From the NCBI GenBank assembly GCA_018434355.1, contig JAHDPL010000025.1, positions 1 through 64,000 on the forward strand: a stretch of 64,000 bases of DNA. Reading direction: 5' to 3'. The DNA is from Sporomusaceae bacterium. Its GTDB lineage: Bacteria > Bacillota > Negativicutes > UBA1444. Within the stretch, counting starts at the first letter, position 1. Every line of letters begins with the position of its first letter. Below, piece after piece: positions 35,060 through 44,372 of this stretch. The notes below the pieces were generated by a model, which was not told the DNA's origin, did no database searches, and saw only the letters and a list, made by a program, of their open reading frames with translations. The position numbers and the translations under genes were made by a program.

Positions 35060-35965
35060 ATGAAACTTGTAACCTATGAAATCAATGAAAAAGTGGCAAT
35101 CGGACTTCTTACAGACGACCAGATGGTACGCCCGTTGCAAGCAACCGAACTGCATTATTGCCAAACCGAAAGCTTACCGTGCTCCATGCTGGAACTGCTT
35201 GAGCAAGGCAGCCAAGCCACTGACACTTTACAAAAAATTTTTTCCAAGTTAGATGAAACGGGACCGAAAATTTCGCTTGATCAAGTCAATTTGTTGGCGC
35301 CGATTCCCCGGCCGCGCAAAAACATCTTTTGTATCGGCAAAAACTATGTCGAACATGCTTTGGAATTTGAAAAAACCAAAGATGTCACTGCAGCGGTTCC
35401 CAAAGTGCCGGTTATTTTTTCCAAACCACCGACTTGTGTTGTTGGCACAGGCGCAATCGTAAAGAACCACAAACATATGACTTCCCAGATCGATTATGAA
35501 GTGGAATTAGCCGTTGTCATCGGCAAAACGGCCTCCAATGTAGCAAAAGAAAATGCCTACGAGTATATTTTTGGTTATACGGTGATGAATGACGTTTCGG
35601 CTCGCGATCTGCAAAAAGCCCATGCACAGTGGATTATGGGTAAAGGACCCGACACTTTTGCGCCATTGGGTCCTTGTCTGGTTCATAAGAGCAGTATTCC
35701 CGACCCGCATAACCTATCCATCCGCTGCTGGATTAATGGAGAGCTTCGTCAAAACGCCAATACCAAAGACATGGTCTTTGATATTCCCAACTTGATTGCC
35801 ACCCTGTCTTCCGTTATCACACTGGAACCAGGCGATATCATTGCAACCGGCACGCCAGCCGGTGTCGGCGTCGGGTTTACCCCACCAAAATTCCTACAAC
35901 CAGGTGATGAAATGCGCTGTGAAATCGAAAAAATCGGCGTTCTTGTCAATACAATCGAAAAATAA
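35060..35965 (+). CDS. fumarylacetoacetate hydrolase (FAH) family protein
   Basis: 301 residues. The FAH core begins IFCIGKNYVEHALEF; the metal ligands lie in YEVELAVVIGK and GYTVMNDVSARDLQ, and the C-terminal GDIIATGTPAGVGVG is typical. Members hydrolyse, decarboxylate or hydrate 2-oxo diacids and acylpyruvates. With the DASS transporter upstream it likely processes the imported oxo-acid or an oxidised product. GGAGG precedes the ATG. Confidence 0.87.
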   Translation: MKLVTYEINEKVAIGLLTDDQMVRPLQATELHYCQTESLPCSMLELLEQGSQATDTLQKIFSKLDETGPKISLDQVNLLAPIPRPRKNIFCIGKNYVEHALEFEKTKDVTAAVPKVPVIFSKPPTCVVGTGAIVKNHKHMTSQIDYEVELAVVIGKTASNVAKENAYEYIFGYTVMNDVSARDLQKAHAQWIMGKGPDTFAPLGPCLVHKSSIPDPHNLSIRCWINGELRQNANTKDMVFDIPNLIATLSSVITLEPGDIIATGTPAGVGVGFTPPKFLQPGDEMRCEIEKIGVLVNTIEK

Positions 35966-35983
35966 ATCGTATCCCATAGAAAT

Positions 35984-36035
35984 ACAACGGGGTGAGGGAA
36001 TTCCTTTACGTACAGGAATTCCCTCACCCCGTTGT
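35984..36035. terminator. strong bidirectional terminator
   Basis: A perfect 22-bp stem (35984-36005 with 36014-36035, core CGGGGTGAGGGAATTCC) around an 8-base loop separates the converging FAH and diguanylate cyclase genes. Confidence 0.85.
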
Positions 36036-36043
36036 TTATGCAC

Positions 36044-37699
36044 TCACTTGTTTATTTGCCGCGATTTTTTTTGTTGGTACATCAGCGTATCCGCCTGATT
36101 CAACAGTCCTTCTGCGTCCATCGGAGTTCCCGCTCCGACAAAAACCACGCCGGCGCTAAATCCCAGTCGATATGGCTTGCCCAACGCCTCCGTCAGTTCG
36201 TCGAGACCTTGCTCAATCTGTGCCAAAACCGCTTCTGCCTGCTCTACTGAATAATCCGGGAAAATCAGAGCGAATTCATCGCCACCCAATCGACCCGCAC
36301 TGTCGCTTTCGCGCACAGAATGACAAATTAGCGAAGCGACCGACCGAATGTACCAATCGCCCTCCTGGTGGCCAAAATTATCGTTAACCGCCTTCAAATG
36401 ATCAAGATCAAGAAATGCCAACGAAAATTCCAAATGGTCAGACCGAACTTGCTTCAACATGGTTTCCAGTTTTTCCAAAAATGCGCGGCGGTTCATGATG
36501 CCTGTCATACTGTCCATCGCCGCCAGACGGCTTGATTGCAGCGCATGCTGCTGCAGTTGTTGTTTTTCGGTAAGATCGCGCATCACAACCACAGCGCCAA
36601 GGTTTTCATAGCTACCGCCCTGCAGGCGACTGCTACTTACACTGATGCGACGATAACCGCTGCGGGTCGGGTAGTCTAATTCTACGCCGATGTGACTGAC
36701 ACCCGTTTCGAGCGTATCAAGCAACATGCTGCGAAACTCCCTTTCCCCGGCAACAAAAATTTCGCTATAATAACGGCCGATTACTTCTTTTGCGTCATAT
36801 CCGGTTATCTCTTGCGCCGCCTGATTGATCATCACAATCCGACCCTCTCCGTCCACAGTGATGATCCCGTCCGCGATGCTAAACAAAATATCCTCGTTAA
36901 GCAAACAAGCTTCTTGAATTTCCCGCGACATCCGATTGATCGCAGCAGCAATTTCACCCATCTCACCGGTCATTCCAGGCAACGGATGCGTCAGATCGGT
37001 CCGCATCCTATCCAATCCGTGTTTGATTGTCTCCACATCGCTGACAAAACGATTGGTCAGAATCACCATCAACCCCAGACAGACAAGTAACCCCATTGCA
37101 CCAAACAGATAAATCTGGCGGTTCATGTTCGCCATCTGGTTGCGAATATCGTCAGTCAATTCATTGGCCCAAATATAGCCTTCTACTTTGCCTGATCGCA
37201 CAATCGGCAACATCGCATTCATGATGTTGCCCCGGACCAACGAGCCGAACTCGACGCGCGGCGCCGCTTCCGCCATCACTTTACGACCCGGGTGGTCCGG
37301 ACGAATGCTAAGTCCCACCGTCGCCGCATACTCGCGGCTAGGTCCGTAGGTAACAATGGCATCGAGTTCACGGTTATAGTAGCCCACACCTAGTCCCGGC
37401 ATCGCCGCAGCCACGGCATCGGTATAGGGAGCAAGCGCCTGATTAAGAATATGCAATTGAACATCGCGTGAAGCATCCAGCCCTTGTTTTTCCTGCAAAA
37501 TCTCCTTATAGCCGCCTTGTTCCAAATGCGTGTCAAGCAAACGTGCCGCAAAAAATAGTTTCGCTTTCTTTTCAGCGATCAACGCTTCTTCCGCCCTCGT
37601 TTTCACCTCATACCCGGCAAAAAGAATCGGTATAGACACGATTAGCATCGTCAAGAGCAGCATCCGGTATCGCAAACTTTTGGGCAACCAGCCGTTCAT
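36044..37699 (-). CDS. membrane-bound diguanylate cyclase (sensor-HAMP-PAS-GGDEF)
   Basis: 551 residues. A membrane helix (about 10-30), an extracytoplasmic sensor (about 31-190), a second helix (about 192-213), HAMP, PAS (about 285-395) and GGDEF (about 400-551). The active site GRLGGDEF is intact, and RESD five residues before it is a product-inhibition I-site. It makes c-di-GMP from two GTP when the external sensor or PAS is triggered. It is divergent from an HD-GYP phosphodiesterase gene, so opposing enzymes share one intergenic region. Confidence 0.9.
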   Translation of the reverse strand: MNGWLPKSLRYRMLLLTMLIVSIPILFAGYEVKTRAEEALIAEKKAKLFFAARLLDTHLEQGGYKEILQEKQGLDASRDVQLHILNQALAPYTDAVAAAMPGLGVGYYNRELDAIVTYGPSREYAATVGLSIRPDHPGRKVMAEAAPRVEFGSLVRGNIMNAMLPIVRSGKVEGYIWANELTDDIRNQMANMNRQIYLFGAMGLLVCLGLMVILTNRFVSDVETIKHGLDRMRTDLTHPLPGMTGEMGEIAAAINRMSREIQEACLLNEDILFSIADGIITVDGEGRIVMINQAAQEITGYDAKEVIGRYYSEIFVAGEREFRSMLLDTLETGVSHIGVELDYPTRSGYRRISVSSSRLQGGSYENLGAVVVMRDLTEKQQLQQHALQSSRLAAMDSMTGIMNRRAFLEKLETMLKQVRSDHLEFSLAFLDLDHLKAVNDNFGHQEGDWYIRSVASLICHSVRESDSAGRLGGDEFALIFPDYSVEQAEAVLAQIEQGLDELTEALGKPYRLGFSAGVVFVGAGTPMDAEGLLNQADTLMYQQKKSRQINK

Positions 37700-37853
37700 G
37701 CTAGTCCTCCTGCCGCAGATTCAATCAGCAATGAATAAGAATATTTATTCGCTACATGAAATACAAAATCCTTTGCCTGAGAGGAGATTCGTTCCCTTGA
37801 GCCGAATCTATATTTTTAGTTAATTGGCTTGCCTTGAACAGGAGTGATTGCAT

Positions 37854-39581
37854 TTGTTCGATCAAGATTTTTCTGCGGAATTTTTCCACCAGGCAGTTGA
37901 CCAGGTTCGCGATGCGATGTTGATTATGAGCCTCGATGGTTCTTTGCGCTACGCTAACCGAGCCGCGTTAGATATGTATGGCTTTGACAAATCCGAGTTG
38001 TTGAAACTGAATATACGGCATCTGCGAGACCCGGACAGTTTTGGCGAGTTACCGGCGCAAATGGCTAAAGCAATGACGCAAGGGATTTTATTCGAATGTA
38101 CCCATCAAAACAAGAGCGGCGCAACCTTTCCTGTCGAAGTCAGTTCCCGGCAAATAGTCATCGAGAACACGCCTTATCTGATAAGCATCGTCCGTGATAT
38201 CAGTGAACGGATAAAAACCGAGCAAAACCTGCATTTCAGCCAACAACTGTTCGATTTGTTCCTTGAGTACAGCCCGATTTTCGTCTTTGTCAAAGATGCG
38301 CAGATTCGCCCGGTCTATTTGAGCCGGAACTATGAGCAGATGCTGGGAATGCCGTTGACGGAAGTACTGGGAAAAACTATGGATGAGCTGTTTCCCGGAG
38401 AAATGGCGAAAAAAATGATTGAGGATGACAAACAGGTATTGCGGGCAGGAAAGCCCTGCGAAGTCGTGGAAGAGTTTGCCGGCAAAACCTTTGTCACCAC
38501 AAAATTCCCTATTTTTGTCGAAGGACAGCCAGCGTTTGTCGCAGGATTCACCATTGATATCACGGCACAGAAAAAGATGGAACAAAGCCTGCTGGAAAAG
38601 AATCTGCAACTGCAAACCGTAATCGAAATGTTGCCGGACTTGTTTTATTTTAAAGATATGGATCGCCGCTACACGATTGTCAACAAAGCGCTGGAAAACT
38701 TCGTCGGATTGCCGGCGGAAGCGATTCTCGGACGACACAGCGAAGATATCTTGCCGACGGAGTGGGCAAAACAGATTCGGTCCAGCGATGAAGAAGCATT
38801 TCAGACAGGAACATTGATCCGGCAGGAGCAACAAGTAGATGGACCGCAGCCGCGTTGGCTGGATTCCTTCAAAGTCCCCTTGCGTGATGCACAGGGAAAC
38901 ATGATCGGAATCATCGGCGGCAGTCGCGACATCACCGAGCGAAAACGCAATGAGCTGATGCTGGAAGAGCGAACCGCCGCACTGGAACAAAGCCTGCTGC
39001 GACTGCAAAAAGCTTGGCACCAAACGATAGAAGTGCTGGCTTCGACTTCGGAAGCCAAAGACCCCTACACTGCCGGACATCAAAAGCGGGTAATGCAACT
39101 GGCCGTGTCAATCGGACGCGAACTGGAAATGAGCGAAGATGATCTCACTGGGTTACGGATGGCGGCGATGATCCACGATATCGGAAAAATCAATGTACCG
39201 GGAGAATTGCTAAGCAAACCTGGGCTATTGTCGCCGCTGGAACGGCAACTTATCAATACGCACGCCACAGCAGGCTACTCGATTCTCAAAGAACTTGATT
39301 TGCCCTGGAATGTCGCCCAAGTTGTCAAACAACATCACGAACGCTGCGACGGGTCCGGCTACCCAGATGGTTTGAAAAAGGACCAGATCAATTTAAGCGC
39401 TCGTATTTTAGCGGTAGCTGATGTTGTAGAGGCAATGGCTTCACACCGACCCTATCGACCGGCCTTGGGAATCGAAAGAGCTTTGATGGAAATCGAACAG
39501 GGAGCGGGAAAACTCTACGACGAGGCGGTTGCTGCCGCCTGCTTGAATGTTTTTAAAAAACAAGGTTTTCTATTCGAATAA
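37854..39581 (+). CDS. PAS-PAS-PAS-HD-GYP cyclic-di-GMP phosphodiesterase
   Basis: 575 residues from the TTG at 37854 (9 bases after GGAG); a TTG at 37848 is too close to the ribosome site. Three PAS domains (about 8-125, 130-250, 255-365) precede an HD-GYP domain (about 385-575) with MIHDIGKI and HHERCDGSGYPDG. It should hydrolyse c-di-GMP in response to signals sensed by the PAS domains. No membrane segment is present. The divergent diguanylate cyclase is the natural counterpart. Confidence 0.9.
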   Translation: MFDQDFSAEFFHQAVDQVRDAMLIMSLDGSLRYANRAALDMYGFDKSELLKLNIRHLRDPDSFGELPAQMAKAMTQGILFECTHQNKSGATFPVEVSSRQIVIENTPYLISIVRDISERIKTEQNLHFSQQLFDLFLEYSPIFVFVKDAQIRPVYLSRNYEQMLGMPLTEVLGKTMDELFPGEMAKKMIEDDKQVLRAGKPCEVVEEFAGKTFVTTKFPIFVEGQPAFVAGFTIDITAQKKMEQSLLEKNLQLQTVIEMLPDLFYFKDMDRRYTIVNKALENFVGLPAEAILGRHSEDILPTEWAKQIRSSDEEAFQTGTLIRQEQQVDGPQPRWLDSFKVPLRDAQGNMIGIIGGSRDITERKRNELMLEERTAALEQSLLRLQKAWHQTIEVLASTSEAKDPYTAGHQKRVMQLAVSIGRELEMSEDDLTGLRMAAMIHDIGKINVPGELLSKPGLLSPLERQLINTHATAGYSILKELDLPWNVAQVVKQHHERCDGSGYPDGLKKDQINLSARILAVADVVEAMASHRPYRPALGIERALMEIEQGAGKLYDEAVAAACLNVFKKQGFLFE

Positions 39582-39655
39582 CCACCCAAGTGGCTCTCGT
39601 GCTGGTACATTCGAGATATGGAAGTCGGCAATGCACTTTGGTTTTATACTGAACC

Positions 39656-39701
39656 GATACACCAAAAGGACACGCAACATAGCGTGTCCTTTTGGTGTAT
39701 C
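39656..39701. terminator. 20-bp perfect inverted repeat after the HD-GYP gene
   Basis: GATACACCAAAAGGACACGC pairs perfectly with its complement across a 6-base loop. There is no long T-run after it, but the TTTT inside the arm and its position suggest transcript end or 3' protection. Confidence 0.55.
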
Positions 39702-39736
39702 GACCATTGCAATTCAACATGCCGTCAATTCAAATA

Positions 39737-39787
39737 GTTGACTGTTCAACCATTAATGTTTACAATAAATATTAGTTGAAAGTTCAA
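39737..39787 (+). promoter_or_regulatory. promoter with two MarR-type operators
   Basis: TTGACT (39738-39743), a 17-base spacer and TACAAT (39761-39766) form the promoter. GTTGACTGTTCAAC (39737-39750) overlaps the -35 and TTGAAAGTTCAA (39776-39787) lies at the start of the transcript. Both share TTGA..GTTCAA. Confidence 0.65.
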
Positions 39788-39805
39788 TCAATGGAGGTGT
39801 GTGTG

Positions 39806-40276
39806 ATGAATCATCTTGATAGCCAAATCTTACGAGATATTGGCGCTGTAGCCCGATCCGTTCAATCAATCAGCGATATCCACTTTCGCCGGCTAACGTT
39901 GCAAAAAGGACAATTCATATTTTTGACGCGTATCTGCGAATATCCGGGGATCAATTTAATCGAACTGTCCTTGCTGCTTCGTGTTGACAAGACAACAACT
40001 ACTAAAGCAGTGAAAAAACTGATTGAAATAAGCTATGTTCAAAAAGAACGTGATGAGTCCGATCAACGAGCTTGGCGTTTATTTCCCACCCAAAGAGCTC
40101 TAAACACTTACACGGAAGTCATTGCCGCTGAAAATCAACTAATAGGATATTGTTTCAATGGTTTTTCAGATCAAGAAAAAAACGTAGCCAGTCAACTACT
40201 TGCACGCATGAGAGATAACATCAGTCACGAATGGCGGTCACAAAAAAACGTTCAGGGAGGAAAGAAAAATGAATGA
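39806..40276 (+). CDS. MarR-family transcriptional regulator
   Basis: 156 residues from the ATG at 39806, 8 bases after GGAGG. The winged-helix region includes FLTRICEYPGINLIELSLLL, RVDKTTTTKAVKKLIEISYVQ and the wing RDESDQRAWRLFPT. It overlaps the GNAT gene, so the two are one transcript. Paired TTGA..GTTCAA sites at the promoter suggest tight autoregulation. Confidence 0.88.
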   Translation: MNHLDSQILRDIGAVARSVQSISDIHFRRLTLQKGQFIFLTRICEYPGINLIELSLLLRVDKTTTTKAVKKLIEISYVQKERDESDQRAWRLFPTQRALNTYTEVIAAENQLIGYCFNGFSDQEKNVASQLLARMRDNISHEWRSQKNVQGGKKNE

Positions 40277-40757
40277 CGTGGTAATCCAGGAGTACGTCAT
40301 TAATCATCAGGAAGAACTAATCCAAATGATCTTGACTATTCAACAGCGGGAATTCGCGATTGCAATTACGCGTGACGATCAACCCGACCTAGCGAATATT
40401 CCACACTTCTATCAACAAGGAAACGGAAACTTCTGGCTCGCATTGCACGGAACAAAAGTCGTTGGATCGGTTGGACTGATAGACATTGGCAATCACCAGG
40501 TCGCACTGCGAAAGATGTTTGTCGATGCTGGTTTTCGCGGGCCGCAATGCGCCGTGGCCCAGTCTTTGCTGTCTACTGTGCTGAACTGGGTAAACCAAAA
40601 AGGTGTTCATTCCATCTTTCTTGGAACAACCGACAAATTTCTGGCCGCCCACCGTTTTTATGAAAAACAGGGGTTTGAAAGAATTTCACAGGGCGAGTTG
40701 CCGCCAACCTTCCCGGTAATGCATGTTGATACAGTTTTTTATCGGTTGCAAGTATAA
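40269..40757 (+). CDS. GNAT-family N-acetyltransferase
   Basis: 162 residues. The GNAT fold is recognisable from WLALHGTKVVGSVGLIDI, LRKMFVDAGFRGP (acetyl-CoA entry region) and the C-terminal AAHRFYEKQGFERIS. It transfers acetyl from acetyl-CoA to an unknown amine. MarR-GNAT gene pairs and fusions are common, and the start here overlaps the MarR stop, so the enzyme is induced with its regulator. Confidence 0.87.
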   Translation: MNDVVIQEYVINHQEELIQMILTIQQREFAIAITRDDQPDLANIPHFYQQGNGNFWLALHGTKVVGSVGLIDIGNHQVALRKMFVDAGFRGPQCAVAQSLLSTVLNWVNQKGVHSIFLGTTDKFLAAHRFYEKQGFERISQGELPPTFPVMHVDTVFYRLQV

Positions 40758-40879
40758 GCATGAATCAAAAAGTACTCCTCGCTCTTCTTGAGTGCAGCAA
40801 TGTCCGATTTGATACCAAATGTAGTCAAGCAAGTAGTCAAAGGCCGCTCGAACGATGGTATTCAGATAAAAAGAAAAAC

Positions 40880-40900
40880 GCTGCAACCCTTGCAGCGTCT
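40880..40900 (-). terminator. terminator behind the tRNA-Ala fragment
   Basis: On the minus strand CGCTGCAA pairs with TTGCAGCG across GGG and is followed by TTTTTCTTTTT. Confidence 0.65.
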
Positions 40901-40911
40901 CGTTTCTGATG

Positions 40912-40956
40912 TGGTGGAGGTAGTCGGGATCGAACCGGCGACCTCTTGAATGCCAT
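40912..40956 (-). tRNA. 3' half of tRNA-Ala (GGC), attachment-site remnant
   Basis: Minus-strand sequence runs from an anticodon loop TGGCAT through the anticodon 3' stem TCAAG, the variable loop GAGGTC, a T-arm with GGTTCGATCCCGAC and acceptor strand TACCTCC then ACCA. The 5' half is absent: the sequence diverges from a tRNA exactly at the anticodon loop. One T-stem pair is mismatched. This is the usual core left by tyrosine recombinases integrating at the 3' end of a tRNA gene. It cannot be a working tRNA. Confidence 0.7.
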
Positions 40957-41227
40957 CTGAGAACAAATGGAAAGATGAATGCTGACTTTTCAGCAATTGC
41001 AGCCACTTTCGCGATTTAGTCAAAGATGCTTTCAGATGCTTTCGGAACCCATTTTTAGAAAAATTTTTAGAAGGTTTTTGCACACTTTCACATCACCAAG
41101 CATCTCGTTATTTTGTATTCGGAACGGATAGCGCTGCCGATAATGAATCCTTTAAATATTTAATCGGTAATACCGATTAAATTCGCAAAAGCTCTTTCAG
41201 TAAAAGTTAAAACAATTACTATCGGTT

Positions 41228-41274
41228 TGAATGAAACGACGGGTTCGATTCAATCGAACCCGTCGTTTCATTCA
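41228..41274. terminator. 47-bp near-perfect palindrome at the end of the chemoreceptor gene
   Basis: Two 23-base arms (core GAAACGACGGGTTCG) meet around a single base. It begins 2 bases after the stop codon and is the likely transcript end. Confidence 0.65.
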
Positions 41275-41276
41275 TG

Positions 41277-43018
41277 CTAAATATAAAACTTCGCCATCGC
41301 CTGCTGCAAGCCTTCGGCCAGCTTGGCCAGCGCCTGGCTGGATGCCGCAATCTCCTGCATCGAGGCCGACTGCTCCTCGGTCGCCGCCGAAACGTTCTGC
41401 GATTCGGCCGCCGCATCACGGCTGAGATTCTCGACTTCCTTGATCGAGCTGACAATCCGCTGGCTGCCGACGGCGGCTTCATTTACCGCCTTGGCAATCA
41501 CAGCCACCTGCTCGGTCACCTGATTGATCTGGCTGTTGATCGCGGCAAAGTTATTGCCTGCCACGTTCACCAGGTCAACACCCTGGGTAATGTCGCGGAT
41601 CGCCACATCGATTGCGCCAACCACATTGCCGATACTGCCATGGTTTTTGTCCACCAGGCCCTTGATCTGATGAGCCGCCGCTTCCGATTGTTCAGCCAGT
41701 TTGCGCACTTCCTCGGCTACTACGGCAAAGCCGCGCCCCTGTTCTCCGGCCCGCGCTGCTTCAATCGCGGCATTGAGCGCAAGCAGGTTGGTCTGACCAG
41801 CTATCGTCGAAATCAAGCCGACGATCTCGCCGATCTGCGCCGAACTCGCTTTCAGCTCTTCAGCCGCGACTTGGGCTTGTTTCGAACCTGTGCTGACCGC
41901 CCCCATCTGACTGACCGCTGTATCGATCGACTTTTTGCCTTCGATGGCCGCCTTGGCCGTCTGGTCTGAAAGCGTCGCCATTTCGCCGGCTGTAGCCGCG
42001 ACTTCTTCCATAGTGGCGGAGATTTCTTCAACAATCGCCGAGGTTTCATTCACGGCGCCGACCTGTTTTTCGCTGCCCATCGCCACTTGCTGGATGGACT
42101 GCGCCACATTGTTGGCCGCTTCCGCCGATTGCTGGGAGCTGGCGGTCAGCTGTTCGCTGGATGCGGCCAGTTGCTCGGAGGACTGTGATACTTGGCGGAT
42201 CAGGCCCCGCGTGCTGCGAATCATCTTGTCAAACGAACGGGCCATATCACCGAATTCATCGCCGCGCGACAGAGACTCCTTGTCGATATCCTTGTCAAAA
42301 TAGCCTTCGGCCATTTTGTCGACTCGTGCAATCACTGATTTGAGCGGCTTGGTGATCAGGCGGGTCAGGACCACGCTGACCAGGATGCCAAGCACCAGTG
42401 AAACGATCGTCAAAATCAACATAACTTGGCGCAAGGCAGAAGTATCTTTATCCGCCTTGTCAACCCGATTTTGGGTGACCGAATTTGCTTCTTCGAGAAT
42501 TTCTGCCAGTTCTTTTGTTACATTGCCGGTCAACGTTACTAACTGTTGACCAATGACAATGTACTTCTGTTCCGCTTGATTTAACGACGCAAGGGTGGCT
42601 GAAGGCGATTTTTTCAGTGCGTGATATTCGCGAACTGCAGGAAAGAGTTGCTTGACAACGCCATCTTTATACTTCAGCAGATTTTCTTCTGCTCGGGCCG
42701 CCGCTTCTTTTACTTTGGGATTTCTGGAGTTTTCGGCAATTATGCCAAAACCTTTGACCGCGGTGTCAAAAAGCTGTTCCGTTTGTTTGGCAAAATTTTC
42801 GTCGCCATATACCATATATCCTCGCGCGGCCAACACACCGCTAGTAAAAGTAAACCTGGTGTTTGCCGCTGCACTGGCCCGTCGATTCGCCCGTGCCAAA
42901 TCACTGGTCAAATCATCGAGTTCCGACGCCTATAATACGAATACCCGCCCATGATAAACAGGATGATCAAGACGATCCCAAACCCCAAAGCGATCTTCAT
43001 CCCAACATTTAGACGCAT
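41277..43018 (-). pseudogene. methyl-accepting chemotaxis protein, frameshifted near the N-terminus
   Basis: The long frame (41277-42911) lacks the first membrane helix. That helix is found just upstream in another frame: ATG at 43018, 9 bases after GGGGAG, encodes MRLNVGMKIALGFGIVLI then FIMGGYSYY before running into TGA. Adding one G in the run at 42927-42931 would join the two as YYRASELDDLTSDL. The rest is a normal receptor: periplasmic four-helix sensor, second helix (VMLILTIVSLVLGILVSVVL), HAMP and a signalling domain with the hairpin tip [17 protein letters not shown]. It is either a recent frameshift or a sequencing indel. Confidence 0.8.
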
Positions 43019-43383
43019 TTTGCATCACTCCCCTTTCATTACTCTATGGAAACGCAAGAACCATTTGTCAACACTCGCCCAATTTGCATCTGCATCGGTC
43101 GTATCGTCACAACACCTCCTGTTTTGACCAAAACGCTAACCATAACCAAACGTGCATGGGGCTGAAAGAATGCTTATTGGGGTATACTCCAGAAAGTTGT
43201 AGTACATTATTGGGCGGCAAGGAGTTCAGCGGTTTTCTGGAAAGTACTGCAAATTATGTCGCCTTGGATCAAGTTGGAGCGTTTCAATTTTATCAAATTC
43301 AGCCGTTTTAGCGGCTGGGGGACAAGTCGCATCAGCGTCGTAAGCGAACCTGGCGCCGGAACGCGGATCGAACTGGAATTCAG
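43019..43383 (+). other. degenerate region with the C-terminal remnant of a histidine-kinase-type ATPase
   Basis: The plus frame ending at 43386 reads GWGTSRISVVSEPGAGTRIE then LEFS and stop, a typical last strand of HATPase domains (SEPGxGTxxxLEF). Upstream there is no matching kinase body. A 75-residue ORF (43084-43311) is present but has no support. About 40 bases from 43277 recur near 49797. Confidence 0.5.
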
Positions 43384-44283
43384 TTAAAATATCCCGTAGT
43401 TCTTATAAGTCAGTTCCTTGGCCGTTGATGGATCTTTTTGCAACTCGGCCTGCACCTGGGCGATCAGCGTCGCTTTGTCCTCCGGCAAGTCGCCTTCCAG
43501 CGCCAGATGATTGAATAAATGGCTGGCCCGCAAGATGGCCGGTCGCCGCACTTCCAGACGTTGCAGCAGCATCAACAGCTCCTGCAGCGTCTCTTTTCTA
43601 TCCAGTCGTTCGAATTGACCGCAGGCTACCAGCCGCTCCAGGGGAGTTCCAACTCTCGGCAACAGCGTCATAATGCCCAGCATTGCCGGGGAAAGAGCAT
43701 TCAGGACAGCGGCTGTGTTCAGTGCATGCGGTTCGCTGCGTTTTCTGCCGCCGAGCCCCAGGATGATCATTGCGGAAAGATCGATCCCCGCCGCATCGGC
43801 CGCCTGCCCTGCCCGCACCACATCCGCAGCGCTCACGCCCTTGTTGATGCTGCGCAGCACCTCGTCATCGCCGCTCTCTACGCCCAAATAAATCAGCGAC
43901 AAGCCGGCTTCTCGCAGTTCGGCCAGTTCGGCCGCCGACTTTGCCAGCAGATCATCGGCCCTGGCCGCGCAGGAAATCGTGGCCAGCACCGGAAAAGTAG
44001 CCTTGAGCCGCTGCATGATCTGCAACAGCCTTTCCGTAGGCACGGCCAAGGCATTGCCGTCGCTAAGGAAAACCCGCTTCAGGTTGGGTTTGATTTCTTT
44101 GGCTTCGCGGATTTCCGGCAAAATTTCCGCCAAATCGCGGATGCGAAAGCCGACATTGCGATACATGCCGCAAAAGGTGCAGGCATTGTGCGAACAGCCG
44201 ATCGCCACCCGCAGCACCAGCCCCTTGTCTTCACTCGGCGGACTATAGGCATATCCTTCGTCCCGAATGTCAGCGCAACTCAA
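43384..44283 (-). CDS. radical SAM protein
   Basis: 299 residues with a TTG start 7 bases after AGGGGG. The cluster motif is GCSHNACTFCGMYRNVGFR, i.e. CxxxxCxFC with the spacing of the Elp3/oxygen-independent coproporphyrinogen-like branch, followed by the SAM-binding segments FLSDGNALAV, LGVESGDDEVLRSINKGV and IILGLGG. The reaction is unknown. It follows hcp on the same strand, separated by a terminator. Confidence 0.87.
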   Translation of the reverse strand: MSCADIRDEGYAYSPPSEDKGLVLRVAIGCSHNACTFCGMYRNVGFRIRDLAEILPEIREAKEIKPNLKRVFLSDGNALAVPTERLLQIMQRLKATFPVLATISCAARADDLLAKSAAELAELREAGLSLIYLGVESGDDEVLRSINKGVSAADVVRAGQAADAAGIDLSAMIILGLGGRKRSEPHALNTAAVLNALSPAMLGIMTLLPRVGTPLERLVACGQFERLDRKETLQELLMLLQRLEVRRPAILRASHLFNHLALEGDLPEDKATLIAQVQAELQKDPSTAKELTYKNYGIF

Positions 44284-44296
44284 ATTCTTTCCCCCT

Positions 44297-44358
44297 TAAA
44301 AACGGCGGCAGCCCCGCGGAGTCCGAACCCATTTCGAAGCCGAACGGGGCTGCCTGGC
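44297..44358 (-). terminator. terminator between hcp and the radical SAM gene
   Basis: On the minus strand GGCAGCCCCG and CGGGGCTGCC pair around a 40-base loop and are followed by CCGCCGTTTTTAA. Confidence 0.6.
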
Positions 44359-44372
44359 ATGGGATGATTCGC

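Larger units (their letters stand above)
40758..41276. other. gene-free region holding a tRNA remnant and palindromes
   Basis: 519 bases between the GNAT gene and the chemoreceptor. It contains a tRNA-Ala 3' fragment with its terminator (listed separately), a palindrome with TTTAATCGGT/ACCGATTAAA arms at 41159-41181, and the chemoreceptor terminator. I found no convincing coding sequence. Confidence 0.6.

Noticed and set aside
38088-39098. Minus-strand ORF of 336 codons
   Set aside because: Antisense to the PAS-HD-GYP gene; rich in Phe, Gln and Cys, with no motif.
40686-41006. Minus-strand ORF of 106 codons across the tRNA fragment
   Set aside because: It runs through the tRNA-Ala 3' half and its terminator and into the GNAT gene, so it is a chance frame.
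43084-43311. Plus-strand ORF of 75 codons
   Set aside because: No clear ribosome site, no domain, and it lies in a stretch of apparent gene decay. It is mentioned only within the intergenic entry.
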